A stretch of 64,000 nt of DNA from Paludisphaera mucosa (lineage in GTDB: Bacteria > Planctomycetota > Planctomycetia > Isosphaerales > Isosphaeraceae): NCBI RefSeq assembly GCF_029589435.1, contig NZ_JARRAG010000001.1:1168808-1232807 (forward strand), in the 5' to 3' direction. This document shows, in pieces, positions 61,901 through 64,000 of this stretch (positions are counted from its first letter, which is position 1; each line of letters begins with the position of its first letter). Under the pieces are notes generated by a model that was not told where the DNA came from, ran no database searches, and saw only the letters and a program-made list of their open reading frames with translations. Made by a program: the position numbers and the translations under genes.

Positions 61901-62787
61901 TCGACCTGGCGCCCTACGGCGTCTCGGTCGTGCGGGTCGGGGCCGCCGACGTCGTGCTCGAAAAGCAGGCGATCTACCCGCCCGAGCCGGTTCTGGCGGC
62001 GATGGAGTCCCGTTCTCTGGAGCTTTCGAGCCAGCTCGCCCTGCTGAATCGCGGCCTCGCCCAGCCCATCGTCGAACCGCCCAACGCCGGCTTCGAACAG
62101 GAGCCCGTCACGCCGGTCTCGACGACGGCCGGCGATCCCCAGGCGTCGGCTCCGGGGGGCTGGAGGCTCGATCCCGCCGGTCGCGGCGCGACCGTGGCTC
62201 TGGACCAGAAGAACCCCCACGCCGGCCAGCGTTGCCTCAAGCTGGAGTCTCTCCAGGGCCCGGCCTCGCTGATCAGCGGCGACTTCGCTCCGGGAGCCGG
62301 CGCGACGTTGCTCGTCCAGGCGTTCCTCCGGGCGGACAAGGATCAGGCCCCCGTCCGGGTCTGGATCGAGGGCGAGCAGGAGGGCCGACCGTTCGCCCGT
62401 CGTTCCGACGCCGTCGTCGCGACGGAATGGCGGGCTCTCGTCGTACGGGCTTCGGACCTGCCCCCGGGCGGCCTCGACTCCGTCCGGCTCCGATTCGAGT
62501 CGACGGTCCCGGGCAGGCTTTGGATCGACGACGTCCGGGTCCGCGGCGAGATCGCGCCCAAGGCCGTACGGCTCAACGCCCAGCGGACCCTCCTGGCGGC
62601 GCTCCAGGCTTATCGCGAGCAGCGTTACGCGGAGTTCGCCAGGCTGGCCGATTCGCACTGGACCAGGCATCCGGGCGTCCTGGCCCTGGTCCGGAGCGAC
62701 CGGACGGCCCCCGCATCCGAGTCGCGTCCGGCGGCCGCCCAGGCCGCCGAGGCTTCTGCCCTACCACCGGACCGCACCCTGCGGTAA
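58936..62787 (+). CDS. Very large secreted protein with GH-like TIM-barrel region and CBM-like C-terminus, 1283 aa
   Basis: A signal peptide is visible (REVLAILAVSAMGTLFLP, then APRAAARG). Residues about 30-500 are beta-rich. A central part has the flavour of a family 10-type glycosylhydrolase barrel (YQPLHPRVHAALERRIVESL, GFAGVLVRLGCGPTLLGTPD, LTWRAKAVAGLYGELAAAAR). The late region (about 1065-1220) resembles a carbohydrate-binding jelly roll (GWRLDPAGRGATVALDQKNP, RLWIDDVRVRGEI). No catalytic acids were identified with confidence. ATG 58936 is selected for its signal peptide; upstream in-frame codons exist back to 58870. Possibly a cell-surface polysaccharide-binding or degrading protein; function is inferred only weakly. 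Confidence 0.65.
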   Translation: MRRRGREVLAILAVSAMGTLFLPAPRAAARGGEESTPRSGLSIELTWSVPGAADQAPALEPPPQEVVLELTDGRATEAVAWPWDADTSMRGQADPAPTPSGAWRLGSQPSGRVRMRIEATPASTLLVRRGDQVVKLPVSAILEGPQTVPQPSGLSLTVQRLPWDVLAIDFGAGAEEGVAAPGTAVPVTIGYNILQADAGEVTVRTTAVLRPIGKPDPVWQFEQREVLPANLPEPPARLWSVPAPAKEGSYILEVQATWESAGAREGSRIGRLIRRRRAAGVVSTASRRVVLAVLASQTKAVPAVLAASGAPGRPNEVDSFELSRLRSARFAAWGRSPVASGGSVWEVPAEVLVESSRRDREREWLRGFITKPGAEPAKLGPVDASGLAWTAVALRSPHPDRPHRLTVTIAGGDPSALGALVVDAGSADRRPRVLLDACGTATVAESPTGTRQPLEWIVWPGTAEPILVLFNRNPTFDVTVGAIRLIELEPTAAVAATPPVAAASGREVGIQLVGSDALERFEGSTEPGMEDAFATAENLASYLGACGSTFVILPERLEDRSRRRRLNGRLAEDATGPDRLDMVLRVLRRRGMSAWLEPDFRRHDAFPELPPPDSAEALQQGLARIGPTGAADGGAYQPLHPRVHAALERRIVESLADRNGRPGFAGVLVRLGCGPTLLGTPDTGMDDETFARFVRESFGPDAAKEIPGLGTTEADRFAVRSRYLAGIGRMPWLTWRAKAVAGLYGELAAAARKAAPGGVLVLATPTLDDGPTDAEARRVDLAGLAPSQAWRSLGLDLEEWPKRPEAPLLLRGAKSSDDGLARDLASHPDLDAQLVGFSRRGFLLHTAQDADPDGRRSRPVARALPPGESSGADGLLAHAVSALDAQRIVVPITAVAGREERVRRFAEVYRRIPMVARPTPPSAGVKDSGVVVRTLADGGRTVLEIVNDTPFAMRLAGVVKGDPNAAVEDLGRNLKLAPQAADGGRRLVVDLAPYGVSVVRVGAADVVLEKQAIYPPEPVLAAMESRSLELSSQLALLNRGLAQPIVEPPNAGFEQEPVTPVSTTAGDPQASAPGGWRLDPAGRGATVALDQKNPHAGQRCLKLESLQGPASLISGDFAPGAGATLLVQAFLRADKDQAPVRVWIEGEQEGRPFARRSDAVVATEWRALVVRASDLPPGGLDSVRLRFESTVPGRLWIDDVRVRGEIAPKAVRLNAQRTLLAALQAYREQRYAEFARLADSHWTRHPGVLALVRSDRTAPASESRPAAAQAAEASALPPDRTLR

Positions 62788-62919
62788 GATCGTCGCGCCC
62801 GGTGGAAGACCGGGGCCGCCCCGCTTCCTGAGCGGACGCCGGGGCGTGGGCCGAGCCCGCCCGGGCGTCGCCAGCGACGCACGACGCGGGCCGCGATGGG
62901 GTAGAAGGAGGAGACGCCG

Positions 62920-63690
62920 GTGTTCGTAGCCTGTAGCACGCTCTGCTTCGCGAACGAGCCCCTGGAGTCCGCTCTGCGACACATCGCCGAGCTGGAATTC
63001 GACAAGTTCGAGCTCGCCGTCGTCGAGAGCGGTCAACACCTGCGGCCGTCCGAGGTCGGCGAGGATCCCGAGGGCGCCATCCTGCGACTCAAGCGGGGGC
63101 CGGCCCTCATCCCCTCGACGCTCTACCTCGACTTCGGGCCGGTCGACTGGGCCGACCCCGTCCAGAAGAAGCGGTTCGACAACCACTGCCGGTTCGCCAA
63201 GCTCCTGAACGTCGCCGTGCTCACGCTCACGGCGTCGCCGGCGGGGACGACCGTCGAGCAGGAGATGGCGCGGGTGACGAGCCTCTCGGCGACCGCCATG
63301 CGCGAAGGCCTTGTGCTCGCCCTGCTCACCCATCGCGACGCCATCACCGGCGACCCCGCCGCGGCGCTTCGGCTCTGCAAGTCGGTGCCGGGCCTCGGCC
63401 TGACGCTCGATCCCAGCCATTTCGTCAACGGGCCGGCCAAGGAGTCGGAAGTCGATCTGCTCTACCCGTACGTCCAGAACATCCACCTCCGCGACACGGG
63501 CAAGAACGCGAACGAATTCCAGGTCCGCATCGGCCAGGGGCAGATCGAATACGCGCGGATCGTGAACCAACTCCTCCGGGTCGGCTACAATCGGGCGTTG
63601 ACCGTGGCGATCCTCGACCTCCCCGACAACGCCTTCGACCGCGAGGTCGAGGTCCGCAAGCTGAAGCTGCTGCTCGAAACGCTCCTCTGA
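62920..63690 (+). CDS. Sugar phosphate isomerase/epimerase-like TIM-barrel protein, 256 aa
   Basis: Xylose isomerase-like / AP endonuclease family 2 barrel: STLCFANEPLESALRHIAEL, FELAVVESGQHLRP, TLTASPAGTTVEQEM, LGLTLDPSHFVNGPAKESEV and VQNIHLRDTGKNANEFQVRI. The DPSHF and NIHLRDTGK motifs carry likely metal/substrate ligands. GTG 62920 follows AAGGAGGAG, a strong ribosome binding site. Substrate unknown. The kinase-like gene starts 11 nt after its stop, so they are likely co-transcribed. Confidence 0.82.
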   Translation: MFVACSTLCFANEPLESALRHIAELEFDKFELAVVESGQHLRPSEVGEDPEGAILRLKRGPALIPSTLYLDFGPVDWADPVQKKRFDNHCRFAKLLNVAVLTLTASPAGTTVEQEMARVTSLSATAMREGLVLALLTHRDAITGDPAAALRLCKSVPGLGLTLDPSHFVNGPAKESEVDLLYPYVQNIHLRDTGKNANEFQVRIGQGQIEYARIVNQLLRVGYNRALTVAILDLPDNAFDREVEVRKLKLLLETLL

Positions 63691-63701
63691 GTCGCCCCCA
63701 C

Positions 63702-64000
63702 ATGCAAGAGCTGACGTCCGAGAACGCGGCCGACTATCTTCGCGACTCTAGGAGGATCGACCCCGCGAAGGCCGTCACGGTGCGAGAGCTGAGCGGCGGC
63801 GTTTCCAACGTCGTCCTCCGCGTCGATGCGGCCGGCCGCCACCCGTTCGTCGTCAAGCAATGCCGCGAGCGACTGAGGGTCGCGGTCGAATGGCTAGCAC
63901 GGTTGGATCGCATCTGGGTCGAGCATGCGACGCTGAAGGTGCTCTCGCAACTCCTCCCGGCCGGCGTCGTCCCCGAGGTCCTGTTCGAGGATCGCGACGA
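63702..64000 (+). CDS. MtnK-like (aminoglycoside phosphotransferase family) kinase, N-terminal fragment
   Basis: Starts with MQELTSENAADYLRDSRRID and reads to the window end with no stop. RELSGGVSNVVLRVDAAGRH is the nucleotide-binding loop, and HPFVVKQCRERLRVAVEWL contains the ATP lysine and a KQ pattern seen in S-methyl-5-thioribose kinase (MtnK) and related APH-fold enzymes. RIWVEHATLKVLSQLLPAGV follows as in that family. The catalytic loop lies outside the window. It sits 11 nt after the sugar isomerase-like gene. A methylthioribose or sugar kinase role is an inference. Confidence 0.7.
   Translation, partial: MQELTSENAADYLRDSRRIDPAKAVTVRELSGGVSNVVLRVDAAGRHPFVVKQCRERLRVAVEWLARLDRIWVEHATLKVLSQLLPAGVVPEVLFEDRD

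Overview
The window is high-GC bacterial DNA from a planctomycete, most likely of the Isosphaeraceae (relatives of Singulisphaera or Paludisphaera). This is inferred from protein content. There are two DUF1559 proteins, one with a type IV pilin-like N-terminus. A secreted beta-helix protein carries the planctomycete LEPR/LEDR-type N-terminal motif. The elongation factor G has the AHIDSGKT P-loop of the spirochaete/planctomycete/delta type (spdEFG1). CehA-like, DUF3179 and sorbosone-dehydrogenase-like secreted proteins are also typical. No rRNA, tRNA, CRISPR array or insertion sequence was recognised.

Layout. 1-16.8 kb is a cell-surface glycan cluster: a truncated glycosyltransferase, two very large modular glycosyltransferases (1554 and 1797 aa), a tandem-domain methyltransferase, a second methyltransferase, a DUF1559 relative and a GT-C membrane glycosyltransferase. 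17.5-27.4 kb holds secreted or envelope proteins (beta-helix, CehA-like, AsmA-like), a methyltransferase coupled to the CehA gene, and a cysteine dioxygenase gene followed by an FAD/NAD(P)-binding oxidoreductase. 27.7-33 kb holds clpC and a divergently placed MMPL/RND exporter. 33.2-36.8 kb holds the accessory locus of most interest: a retron-type reverse transcriptase overlapping by 4 nt the end of an SPFH/slipin gene, preceded by a hairpin-rich leader and then by an rlmN gene. 37-43.8 kb holds an HtrA protease, an aminotransferase, a YacL-like PIN-TRAM protein, a HIT hydrolase and a signal-peptidase-like protein lacking its catalytic residues. 44-50.6 kb holds fusA, a DUF3179 protein and pyruvate phosphate dikinase. 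50.7-64 kb holds a sugar dehydrogenase overlapping a DUF1559 gene, an MFS transporter, glycerol kinase, a second GT-C enzyme, an MBL hydrolase, a very large secreted protein, a sugar phosphate isomerase-like protein and a truncated MtnK-like kinase.

The genes are mostly single units or short pairs. Several are separated by clear intrinsic terminators (after the GT/methyltransferase cluster, clpC, htrA, the aminotransferase, fusA and ppdK). Two tail-to-tail pairs overlap in their coding ends (MFS/glpK and a small membrane protein/GT-C).

The candidate undescribed system is the reverse transcriptase + SPFH operon. The RT carries both retron hallmarks (NAxxH and VTG). The roughly 350-nt leader has several strong hairpins and is the natural place for a retron msr-msd RNA. 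An SPFH/slipin protein would be the effector or membrane partner. Whether this pairing has been catalogued could not be checked here.
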